A DNA stretch of 64,000 bases from the NCBI RefSeq assembly GCF_037265215.1, contig NZ_CP147737.1, positions 1,302,001-1,366,000 on the forward strand, given 5' to 3'. Source of the stretch: Xenorhabdus griffiniae (GTDB lineage Bacteria; Pseudomonadota; Gammaproteobacteria; Enterobacterales; Enterobacteriaceae). Positions 8,075 to 16,007 of this stretch are shown piece by piece. Both the position numbers and the translations under genes were made by a program. A model generated the notes under the pieces. It was not told where the DNA came from. It did not search any database and saw only the letters and a program-made list of their open reading frames with translations. Position 1 is the first letter of the stretch; each line of letters opens with the position of its first letter.

Positions 8075-9209
8075 ATTAGGGTTTCGCCGTTACTCTACCC
8101 GAGAGGCACTGAAATTAATTTTACCATTACGTAAGAAACTGGGAATCTCGCGCTTAGCTTCTGTTGGTGAATTTGTGGATATTGCTGGCATCAGTATAGT
8201 AAATGCAGTTCGTACTACATTGAAAAAAGGACAAATATCAACCACCCAAGGAAAAGGGCGAAATCTATATACAGCCACCTGTAGCGCATTAATGGAGGCC
8301 TATGAACGCCACTGTGCTTGTTGGTGTGATGATCTGATTGTTCACCAAAATACGCATTATTATGACCGTCTCATACAGCGGCAACTGGGATTTGATCCAG
8401 AGTATGATATCAAAGACTGGATACCAGGATACGAGTTGCAAACTGGAAAAGAAATTTTATTACCTGCTGTAGAAGTACAGTTTCCTTATCATGGTTCGGA
8501 TGCTCAACGGGTAAATATACACGCTCACACCTCGGGACTGGCGTGTGGTGGCACCTTAGAAGAAGCGATCTGTTTTGCTATATTAGAATCCTTTGAACGC
8601 AATATTACATCCCGATTTTACCAAAACTGTTTATCGAGTATTTGTGCAGATATTATAGATCCTGAAAGCATCAATTATCCGTCGACAAAAGCTTTATGGC
8701 AATCGTTATCTGACAAAGGGTATGAAAGTTTCGCCTTACGTATCCACGGTACGATACCGACTTATTATGTAGCTTTATACGATCCAACCAATATGGGACC
8801 AAAATTTATGGTTGCCGGTTCCGCCTCTGGATTTACTGAAACACTAGCTCTGGATGCTGCACTAATGGAAGCAGTTCAGGGGCTAGTAGTCTGTTTACAG
8901 GCTTCACGAGAAGATTTAAGCCGTCAGCAGAAAAAGTATGATGATAAGAACTTCTTTAATCATTCACGTTTCTACGTACTGCGCGAATTATTTCGCAAGC
9001 ATTATAAAATGGTGAATATATCGACTGAGCAGAATGTCCCGATAGCACTGGCTTCTGCTACCGAGTTTTTAATCCAAAAGCTAGCGGAGGAAGGAAAGGA
9101 ACAGATTTATATCACGGATTTATCTCTGCCCGATGTACCTTTTCATACGGTAAAAGCTATTATTCCAGGGCTATTTGATTGGCATGTTAATCCGGGAAGG
9201 AGGAAATAA
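8055..9209 (+). CDS. YcaO-family peptide backbone-modifying enzyme
   Basis: 384 residues from GTG 8055, chosen because GAGGA lies 8 bases upstream; a TTG at 8025 would add ten residues and has no ribosome site. It overlaps the end of the fusion gene by 20 bases. YcaO hallmarks are the ATP/Mg motifs SALMEAYERHC near residue 80 and GTLEEAICFAILESFERN near 175. YcaO enzymes phosphorylate amide oxygens with ATP to make azolines, amidines or thioamides. There is no attached or adjacent azoline E1/ocin-ThiF-like or dehydrogenase domain. With TfuA next to it and a sulfur carrier in the operon, thioamide formation on the precursor backbone is the best inference. The C-terminal PGR stretch is not the PxPxP tail of azoline-forming members. 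Confidence 0.85.
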   Translation: MTISITELGFRRYSTREALKLILPLRKKLGISRLASVGEFVDIAGISIVNAVRTTLKKGQISTTQGKGRNLYTATCSALMEAYERHCACWCDDLIVHQNTHYYDRLIQRQLGFDPEYDIKDWIPGYELQTGKEILLPAVEVQFPYHGSDAQRVNIHAHTSGLACGGTLEEAICFAILESFERNITSRFYQNCLSSICADIIDPESINYPSTKALWQSLSDKGYESFALRIHGTIPTYYVALYDPTNMGPKFMVAGSASGFTETLALDAALMEAVQGLVVCLQASREDLSRQQKKYDDKNFFNHSRFYVLRELFRKHYKMVNISTEQNVPIALASATEFLIQKLAEEGKEQIYITDLSLPDVPFHTVKAIIPGLFDWHVNPGRRK

Positions 9210-9212
9210 ATC

Positions 9213-9878
9213 GTGCTATTTGCTCGTAAACAAAAACCAGTTGTATTTGGTGGTTCTTCCTTACCCTGTGATCAGCGTTATGACGCAATAATTGAATTTC
9301 GCCCACCAATCCAGACAGGAGATTTACTGGAGCTGTCAGGAAGTGGTCGGCCGGTTCTGATTACAGATGGCCTTTTTGGTAGCAATATGTCGATTACTGT
9401 AGTGGAGTGCTTAAATTTTATCAACGCAGGAGGAATACTACTCGGTAGTTCCAGCATGGGAGCATTGCGCGCTGCAGACTGCTACATTCAAGGAATGGTA
9501 GGAATAGGGCAAATATTTCAGGGATATCTATTCGGGTATTATCACTCAGATGCAGATGTGGCTCTGCGATATCACACGGATAATTATCAGGAAATCACGC
9601 TCTCTTATGTGCATATAGAATATATTGCTTGCTATCTGATGGCAGAAGGGCAGATAAGTTCACTACAAAAACGTCAGATGATGGCTTTGGTACGACAAAT
9701 CATTTGGTACGAGCGCTACATTGATCGGGTGATTGATGCCATGCTTAAGATTGCTCCACATTTAGATATAGCGCAGCTGCGTTCTTTATTTAAAAACGAC
9801 ACTATGCACCCTAAAAAACAAGATGCCAGATTAGCAATAGATTATTTAGTGAAATTTTATTTGGCCAAATGTGAGTAA
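9213..9878 (+). CDS. TfuA-like protein, YcaO partner
   Basis: 221 residues with the TfuA core: ITDGLFG near residue 50, GGILLGSSSMGALRAADC near 75-92, and the DADVALRYH stretch near 112. TfuA proteins pair with YcaO in thioamide biosynthesis (thioviridamide-type peptides and methyl-coenzyme M reductase) and are thought to help deliver sulfur. GTG 9213 has a strong ribosome site (GGAAGGAGG) and starts 3 bases after the YcaO stop, so the two are co-translated. In this locus the sulfur source could be the ThiS-like thiocarboxylate from the upstream genes. Confidence 0.85.
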   Translation: MLFARKQKPVVFGGSSLPCDQRYDAIIEFRPPIQTGDLLELSGSGRPVLITDGLFGSNMSITVVECLNFINAGGILLGSSSMGALRAADCYIQGMVGIGQIFQGYLFGYYHSDADVALRYHTDNYQEITLSYVHIEYIACYLMAEGQISSLQKRQMMALVRQIIWYERYIDRVIDAMLKIAPHLDIAQLRSLFKNDTMHPKKQDARLAIDYLVKFYLAKCE

Positions 9879-9884
9879 TAAGAA

Positions 9885-11219
9885 ATGAAAAATCAAAATT
9901 GGTTAAAAAACATTGGTTATTTAGATAGCATATCGCGTGCAATGCAATCAACATCAAATCAAATTAGTCATTTATTAGTAGGAAGCTTAGGTGGTATGTT
10001 TGGTACAGCGGTTTCATTACGTGTTTCTATTGCATTCTATTCATCTCTCTTCCTTGAAGTCCCTTCTGGATTGCTGGCTGATAGATTAGGTCATTTTAAA
10101 ACAGTTGCTTTAGGGAACTGGTTTAATGCTATTGCCCTGCTTGTATTGTACTGGTCACTCGCAACGGCAGATAATATCGATAATCAAATTACATTACTTA
10201 TTATCAGTTCTTTTTTAAGTGCCATCGCGATGTCTTTGATTTCTGGTGCTTATCAAGCAATGTTACAGGATTTGATTGATTATCAAATCATTAAACATGG
10301 TGAAGAACGCACTCTACGTACAAAAGCACTTCTGCTTTCTCAACGATATGGTAAAGAAATTGTTTCTATCGTTCCTGTTCTTTTTTTATTGCTATTATTA
10401 GTGCTTTACCGGACTATAGGACATGCTGAAATTATATTATTTATTCCAACTATAATGTTTATTGGTTTAGGAATATGGCTATGGTGTTTTCCTCAGTTGA
10501 ATGGTATGCATGAAAATCTCGGAAAGCAGAACGCTCACATCAGGCGTAAAAGTACATTACGTCACTTTATTGTATATATGCGTGAATTATCACATACTCA
10601 ATGTTTGATTTTTTTGAAACTTTCTATAGTAATAATTCTTCTAAATTTCTCTATGATTCATGTTCACACTTATCTCATGATTTCTGAATTCAGAGAATAC
10701 AATATAATGCAGGTTGAAAGAGCTTATCTAATTCTTTTGTTTTTGTTTATTATATCATTTGATGTAGCTCATTATATTAAAGGTGTGATAGTTCCACGTG
10801 TAGCCGCAAAGTTCTCAGATAATACGATGATTATGATTTCTTTCGTCAGTTTGATGATACTCTCAGGATTTTGTTATCTTCTTTATCTTTATTTCAATGG
10901 CATTTTAGCATTAATTTTGTATATTTTGTTTTTTAGAACGACCGTGACTATTGGTCAAGACGTGGCGATCAGTAATTTTCTTGCCCGCTTACCTGAGGAA
11001 ATCCGAGCTTTTTCTTTGAGTCTCGCAACAGGTACTGTAATTATATTATATGGTGCTTATTCTGTCTATTTAACCTTTGCTGGTATTGGTGCAGAGCCTG
11101 CACCATATATCTTGTTAGAAATAGCAGTGATTGCACTGATAGGAGGACTTTTGACGTTCTATATAAAAATCACCCCACAAATAGATACTGAAAACCCTGC
11201 TTTGCAATCAAGAAATTAG
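9885..11219 (+). CDS. MFS transporter, probable exporter of the modified peptide
   Basis: 444 residues with about twelve hydrophobic segments and the major facilitator loop motif GLLADRLGHFKT after helix 2. It follows the TfuA gene by 6 bases and is the last gene of the run that begins at the precursor. No ABC exporter or leader-cleaving C39 protease is present, so this pump would carry a small, already processed product, which agrees with a cytoplasmic protease domain in the fusion protein. Substrate and direction are inference. Confidence 0.8.
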   Translation: MKNQNWLKNIGYLDSISRAMQSTSNQISHLLVGSLGGMFGTAVSLRVSIAFYSSLFLEVPSGLLADRLGHFKTVALGNWFNAIALLVLYWSLATADNIDNQITLLIISSFLSAIAMSLISGAYQAMLQDLIDYQIIKHGEERTLRTKALLLSQRYGKEIVSIVPVLFLLLLLVLYRTIGHAEIILFIPTIMFIGLGIWLWCFPQLNGMHENLGKQNAHIRRKSTLRHFIVYMRELSHTQCLIFLKLSIVIILLNFSMIHVHTYLMISEFREYNIMQVERAYLILLFLFIISFDVAHYIKGVIVPRVAAKFSDNTMIMISFVSLMILSGFCYLLYLYFNGILALILYILFFRTTVTIGQDVAISNFLARLPEEIRAFSLSLATGTVIILYGAYSVYLTFAGIGAEPAPYILLEIAVIALIGGLLTFYIKITPQIDTENPALQSRN

Positions 11220-11404
11220 CTATAATTTTTGACTATGTTTCAACTAATTTATAGAGTATGACAATAGCCTGTTCTTTATCGCCTTTAATATTTAAGTATA
11301 TATTTTGTCTTGAGGAACTATTTTATTATGACTATTTATTTTACTAATTAATTTTACATAACTCTAGTAACCATCCTTAATTACGCAATTAATAGGAAAG
11401 TATT

Positions 11405-11965
11405 ATGCATAAAAGTAATTATATTACATCATTTAGTACCAAACAAATGGATGTTCACTACATCAATGAAGAAATGGCTAATGCCTTTCAGAAATATTTG
11501 GTGAATAATAAAGATAGATTAGCACCATTTGAGCCATTAAGGACTTGCGAATATTACGAATTAAATGAAGTGAAAAAGCGTATTCGATCAACTGTGAATC
11601 TGCAAGAGGAAAATAAAGGAGTTTCACTTGTATTTACTCTAAAAAATTCATCAGATATAGTTGGAAATATCAATTTTACTAATTTCGTTTTTGGGGTTTT
11701 TCAAGCATGCCACCTTGGTTTCTCAATTGATACTGATTTTGAGGGTAAAGGTGTGATGCGTGAAGTTTTAACTGAATCATTAAAACATATCAGAAATAAA
11801 TATCAACTACATCGCGTAATGGCTAATCACCTTACAACTAATGATAGATGTGCTCATTTATTACAACGAGTTGGATTTATTAAAGAAGGTTATGCCAAAT
11901 CATATCTTAAGATAAATGGAGTATGGCAAGATCATGTATTGAATTCTTTTGTATTTGAAGATTAA
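11405..11965 (+). CDS. RimJ/RimL-like GNAT N-acetyltransferase
   Basis: 186 residues, about the usual length. The acetyl-CoA loop is FEGKGVMREVL near residue 115 and HRVMANHLTTNDRCAHLLQRVGF follows in pieces typical of RimJ (substrate-side N and the LLxRxGF helix). These enzymes acetylate N-terminal amines, and some give self-resistance to peptide antibiotics. It lies 185 bases beyond the MFS gene on the same strand. A self-immunity role for the upstream RiPP is plausible but not shown; it could be an independent housekeeping-type gene. Confidence 0.75.
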   Translation: MHKSNYITSFSTKQMDVHYINEEMANAFQKYLVNNKDRLAPFEPLRTCEYYELNEVKKRIRSTVNLQEENKGVSLVFTLKNSSDIVGNINFTNFVFGVFQACHLGFSIDTDFEGKGVMREVLTESLKHIRNKYQLHRVMANHLTTNDRCAHLLQRVGFIKEGYAKSYLKINGVWQDHVLNSFVFED

Positions 11966-12047
11966 TTATAATTATTTTTTCAATGTAAAAATCACACATG
12001 TTGGTTTTCCCAAAGCAATTAGTATTTCTTAATTTTGGAGTGATATA

Positions 12048-12671
12048 ATGTTAAAATCACAAAGTATCATTGTAATCGATGATTTTTATGATAATCCCAT
12101 TGAGATCAGAAAGCATGCACTTTCACTTGATTATAAACAAAAAAATGGAGCTACGTATCCAGGAATGGAGGCTACATCTGAACGAAATTGGGATGTAGTT
12201 AGAAATACTCTCATGTCATACATAAATGAAGATGTCAGTGCCCCCTGTCCTAAGTCGGATGGATTTGCACAGGGAAAATTTCGTATTGCTGTTGCAAATG
12301 ATAATAAAAAACGTCTAGATAATGTCCATGTAGACCAACAGAAATATTCAGGAATTATATATCTAACACCTAACATTCTTTGTCAAGGAGGGGTTGCTTT
12401 TTATAAACATAAAAAAACAGGAGAGGTTTTTTTTAATAAAACTGTAATTCAAAGTAAAGGATTTCCTACCGTTGGCGATGATTTTCATAAGAGAGTTCTT
12501 TCGTACTTTAAGGATGATAATAATTGGGATAAAATTGGTGAAATTCCAATGCGATTTAATCGCGCTGTAATTATTATGGCCAGAGTGTTTCATGGATCCA
12601 CTGGAATTTTTGGTGACTCTATGGAAACTGGTAGATTAACTCAACATTTCGAATTTTATACCTATGACTAA
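12048..12671 (+). CDS. DUF6445-like 2-oxoglutarate/Fe(II) oxygenase-fold protein
   Basis: 207 residues. The sequence has the facial-triad pattern of this fold: HVD (His94, Asp96), a distal His182 in FHGSTG and Arg196 in TGRLTQHFEF, which could bind the co-substrate carboxylate. The N-terminal IDDFYDNPIEIRKHAL is also typical of DUF6445 proteins, often found in secondary-metabolite loci. The ribosome site is TTGGAGTG. It is the last gene before the inverted repeat, so it may belong to the RiPP locus as a further tailoring enzyme or stand alone. The substrate is unknown. Confidence 0.65.
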   Translation: MLKSQSIIVIDDFYDNPIEIRKHALSLDYKQKNGATYPGMEATSERNWDVVRNTLMSYINEDVSAPCPKSDGFAQGKFRIAVANDNKKRLDNVHVDQQKYSGIIYLTPNILCQGGVAFYKHKKTGEVFFNKTVIQSKGFPTVGDDFHKRVLSYFKDDNNWDKIGEIPMRFNRAVIIMARVFHGSTGIFGDSMETGRLTQHFEFYTYD

Positions 12672-12844
12672 TAAATATTAGTTTTATTGAATTTTTTCAT
12701 CATGAAAATATAATCAAGCTATCGATGCTAATTTAATAAAAATGGTGTGTAGTGGAATGATAATCTTGAAAGACCAAAAGTCTGTTAAGATTATTAACAA
12801 AAGCTAAGTCATTTTCATCAAAAAATAATGGTGCTTTTTCCACT

Positions 12845-13580
12845 CCCCATCATTGAACAAAGATTTGACCCCGCTCGATTCAATCGATAAAGTATTTAAT
12901 TGTTATCAATGATCCATAGCCTGCAAGGATCAGCATTAAGCGGCGAAACAAAACTCCCGTAGCCTGAAAGGGAGAGCAAAATTTGCGGTACATCTGCACA
13001 CTTTTGGAAGCAGATATCGTCGAAAAAATAACCCAGTGTATCGATGATGAAAGTTTCCCGGTTTCTTTATGCACCGGCTTATCACACACGTTGAGCAGTC
13101 CCCCCTGCCACGTTCGCTATAACAATTTTACTCTGTACGATTTTTATCCACACCTTGACTAACGTACAATAAACGTCCCGAAAACTTCGCGGCGTCACTT
13201 GCGTTAAAGCGAAGCGATTACCAAGTGACGCCGCCGGCGGCCAACGTCCAGAGCACGTCCGGTCTGGCTTTACTAACGATTTGAACCCCGTTTTACTCAG
13301 TGTCACCACTTTTCATTGGCATTTTTCTGCCTTAATTCACTTATTTCGTTTTTTTCACCCACTGCCTTGCAACAGGCCGATGCAGTAAAGAAAGGAGATA
13401 TCACACGTCACGAATAATGAGGCGTTCATCCTGATTGAATCAGGCGCTGAACGGGGAGTAAACCATCGCCGTGCCTAGCATGCACGTAGCGAACTCCTGC
13501 AAAAACTCAACACAATGCTCTCTCTGCTACACATTATCTGACGCACCACGGAACGGTGAACCTAACCGACACGCAGAGAA
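12845..13580. repeat. Long inverted repeat, left arm
   Basis: This non-coding stretch reappears in reverse complement at about 22788-23545. Shared segments in mirrored order include GAACAAAGATTTGACCCC, TTAATTGTTATCAATGATC, the ACTCCCGTAGCCTG stem, GGAAGCAGATATC, the GTGACGCCGC palindrome and AACGGTGAACCTAACCGACA. Identity is high but not perfect, so the copies are not a recent duplication. The open frames inside are not kept between arms, so it is probably not coding. Confidence 0.85.
13189..13234. other. 13-bp palindrome within the left arm, oriT-like candidate
   Basis: GCGGCGTCACTTG pairs with CAAGTGACGCCGC across a 20-base spacer. The same palindrome occurs in the right arm at 23146-23191. 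Conserved, non-coding, strongly structured DNA near a relaxase-like gene could be a transfer origin, but there is no nick-site consensus I can name. Confidence 0.4.
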
Positions 13581-13992
13581 TGTTTCGAAATGTATAAAAA
13601 TAGCCTGAAAATCAAAGGGAAAATGCGGACAGCGAAACGATCACGAACCAGAATAAACAACAAAGATTGATTTAGCCGTCCGTATTCTCCCCTGAGTTTG
13701 TGCGCTCATGAGAGGAGTTATAGCCGTTACACTTAGCCGTTCAGTTATTGAGTAAGCTAAAACAATCAGTTAAAGTATTCCCGCCATTGGCAAAATCCGA
13801 TGGTCGGGGATTCGCAACCCTGTAATGATCAACCCACTGGTAGGATGTTTCTGCCAGTGCGCCTGTGTTCGCCTTTTCTATGGCGGTTCAGGTGGGGGAG
13901 GCTTTGGCCTCGCCGGATTGGTTGATCTCCGGTATTGCGAACCCTGCTTGAATCGCCACCATCAATATTAATTAATGGAAGGGGTAGCAGGA
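13581..13992. other. Non-coding region before the Ner-like gene
   Basis: About 410 bases with no supported gene. It contains GC-rich repeated phrases around 13800-13950 (GATTCGCAACCCTG at 13810 and GTATTGCGAACCCTGCTTGA near 13932) of the sort found upstream of regulators on P4-like and ICE elements. It probably holds the regulator's promoter and operator. Confidence 0.4.
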
Positions 13993-14265
13993 ATGAATAA
14001 CAACAATGTTCAAAATGACTGGCATCAGGCCGATATTATTGCTGCATTACGTAAACGGGGTACAACCTTAGCGGCGGTTTCTCGTGAAGCAGGACTTAGT
14101 TCATCTACACTGGCAAATGCATTCAGCAGACCGTGGCCGAAAGGCGAATGGATTATCGCAAATTACCTTGGCATCCATCCCTCAGAGATCTGGCCCAGCC
14201 GTTATTTCGATTCTCATACCGGAGAATTATTAGAAAGGAAAGCCCGCTCTAAGCCACAGGAATAA
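13993..14265 (+). CDS. Ner/SfsB-like winged HTH regulator
   Basis: 90 residues from ATG 13993, preceded by AAGGGG at about ten bases; ATG 13975 would add six residues. The DWHQADIIAALRKRGTTL start, the EAGLSSSTLANAF helix-turn-helix and WPKGEWIIANYLGIHPSEIWPSRY match the Ner family of phage Mu and its Nlp/SfsB relatives. These are small repressors of mobile-element genes. It stands alone between the inverted repeat and the attachment-like site and probably controls genes in this module. Confidence 0.85.
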   Translation: MNNNNVQNDWHQADIIAALRKRGTTLAAVSREAGLSSSTLANAFSRPWPKGEWIIANYLGIHPSEIWPSRYFDSHTGELLERKARSKPQE

Positions 14266-14460
14266 CCTGCTGTAATTTGTGATCTATGTCGTAAAATGAA
14301 CATTTTTTATCTTAAGCCCTGAGCGTAAAATGGCAGCCCAATTTGACCATTTTTAACCCTCACGGCTTTTTTGCTTTAAGATGATTTAAAAGCACATAGG
14401 TAGCGATATAAATAATAAAAATCAGTCAGATATAGAAGAAAAAGCAAACAAAAAAACTTA

Positions 14461-14552
14461 GGGGCATTAAAAGGGGCATAAAAGGAAGGCAAGGTTATAG
14501 ACTTTGATTATTCAACAAGTTATAATGATTTTCGATTCCGCCTCCGGCACCA
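14461..14552. other. tRNA 3'-end-like segment, possible attachment scar
   Basis: TTCGATTCCG followed by CCTCCGGCACCA (14531-14552) looks like the T-loop, acceptor stem and CCA of a tRNA, but the sequence 5' of it cannot form the T stem, so no tRNA gene is present. Two GGGGCAT repeats lie at 14461 and 14473. The tyrosine recombinase gene ends about 350 bases away pointing at it. This fits an att site left by integration at a tRNA 3' end. Confidence 0.4.
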
Positions 14553-14645
14553 AGTTTCCATGCGGGTTTGTCCTAGGTTGTTAAATTTCCTGACAAAAGC
14601 GCGAAAAAGAATCAATCGTTAATTAAATGTTAAAGCCTAATCAGT

Positions 14646-14846
14646 TCAATTTGTACTGTTTAGTTGATAAGAACATTTAAGACAAGATGACAGGGTGGCT
14701 GTTTTATCAGTTGCCCTTTTCTTGTTTAAGGTAATGATTTCAGTAATTGATTCTGATGTCAAGTCAGGTGAAAACTTCACGACGGGATACCGGATCAGCA
14801 TGAACGCTTTTTTCCATCCCATCACTGTTGATGCAGGGCAGCTCAC
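14646..14846 (-). CDS. Small protein of unknown function downstream of integrase
   Basis: 66 residues from GTG 14846. The support is the very strong ribosome site AAGGAGGAGATAGC just before the GTG, 53 bases past the integrase stop. The product has one CLKC pair near its C terminus and no membrane segment. I recognise no family. It may be co-transcribed with the recombinase. Confidence 0.4.
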   Translation of the reverse strand: MSCPASTVMGWKKAFMLIRYPVVKFSPDLTSESITEIITLNKKRATDKTATLSSCLKCSYQLNSTN

Positions 14847-14899
14847 GCTATCTCCTCCTTAATCCATCCTGCGATCTGCCCTGATTTTTTTAATCCGCT

Positions 14900-15949
14900 T
14901 TATTCCTTCTCACCGGCAGGCTCATCAGAACGATCGGTATACAACCCCAGCTCCCGCTCCAGTGTTTTCCCCGTCACTTCCATATCGAGATCAATGTATT
15001 CCATCGTGGTCGCGACATTACGATGCCCCAGTAATCTTTTCACCAACGGCAGGTTCCGATCCGGCGCTTTCATCAGCGTCGTTGCCACGGTATGGCGAAA
15101 ACGGTGGGGCGAGACGGCAAAATCACACTCCCTGGACAGCCGACGAAAGAAAGAACGGAGCTGTTGTTTTTCCCGATTGATATCATATTGGTAACGGGAA
15201 AGCCGGCTGGGGTGCGGCACACTTAACCGGCTGAGATCGAAAATCGGATCGTGGCCTTCAGCACCGGCAGCCATCGCCCTTGCCACGAGTTGTGCCAGCC
15301 AGGGTTTGAGTTGCGGAATAATCGGTATCTCCCATTCGCTGTGGTTTTTACTGCCTTCCAGCCCCAGTTCAATATAATTGCTTTCCAGGTTAATATCCCG
15401 CAGCCGCAGGTGCAGTAACTGGTTCTGGCGCATCCCCGTAAAGCGCAATGTCGCCAGCACGGTTGACCAATACCAGGTTGGGTACAGGGCACACCGCCCT
15501 CCCCGTGGCATCACGTCGGTTCTTTCTTCTTCCGCAAACTTCCCCATCAACAGGTTAATACGGGTTATCTGCGACTGACTCAAAATCTTCTTCTTTTTCT
15601 TCTCTTTTTTAACCACCGCGTGGTTAAACGGGTTGTCGGTGTGGGGCAGCAATTTTTGCGCCATACCAAAATTAAAAATCGCCCGCAGGTGGGCTACCTT
15701 ATTGTTCCAGGTATGGCTCGACTGCTTTTTTTCCACCAGAAGATGGCGCCGCCACCGCAACACATCCCGATGAGTGATCTGCGCCGGTGATGCCGCTTCC
15801 CCCATAAACCGGATAAAACCCCGTGTGACCTTACGATAACTCCATTCGGTATCCGGTCTCAGGATATGTGAAAAAAAGTACTCTTCTAATAGCGCTTCCC
15901 AACTGTGGGCTTCTGCTGTGTGCAACATATTATTTTTTCCTCGGCTCAT
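14900..15949 (-). CDS. Tyrosine recombinase (phage/ICE-type integrase)
   Basis: 349 residues from ATG 15949, chosen for AGGAAA upstream; a longer frame to 16051 would overlap the gene upstream. There is an N-terminal SAM-like core-binding domain (LEEYFFSH, RDVLRWRRHLL) and a catalytic domain with Arg in FTGMRQNQLLHLRLRD, HRFRHTVATTLM, the LLGHRNVATTMEYI box with the last His, and the nucleophile Tyr. These enzymes integrate and excise mobile elements. The gene is oriented towards the tRNA-like att candidate at 14531. Confidence 0.9.
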   Translation of the reverse strand: MSRGKNNMLHTAEAHSWEALLEEYFFSHILRPDTEWSYRKVTRGFIRFMGEAASPAQITHRDVLRWRRHLLVEKKQSSHTWNNKVAHLRAIFNFGMAQKLLPHTDNPFNHAVVKKEKKKKKILSQSQITRINLLMGKFAEEERTDVMPRGGRCALYPTWYWSTVLATLRFTGMRQNQLLHLRLRDINLESNYIELGLEGSKNHSEWEIPIIPQLKPWLAQLVARAMAAGAEGHDPIFDLSRLSVPHPSRLSRYQYDINREKQQLRSFFRRLSRECDFAVSPHRFRHTVATTLMKAPDRNLPLVKRLLGHRNVATTMEYIDLDMEVTGKTLERELGLYTDRSDEPAGEKE

Positions 15950-16007
15950 CCTGCCGTTTCCTGTCCAAAAACAATTCGCGGCAATAAAATAAAAATAACT
16001 GTTTGAA

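Noticed and set aside
12880..13309. Two minus-strand open frames of 69 and 75 codons inside the left repeat arm
   Set aside because: The matching frames in the right arm are interrupted or different, and no ribosome site is seen; the conserved feature is DNA structure, not protein.
14531..14552. A complete tRNA gene
   Set aside because: The T stem cannot pair and no anticodon or D arm precedes it.
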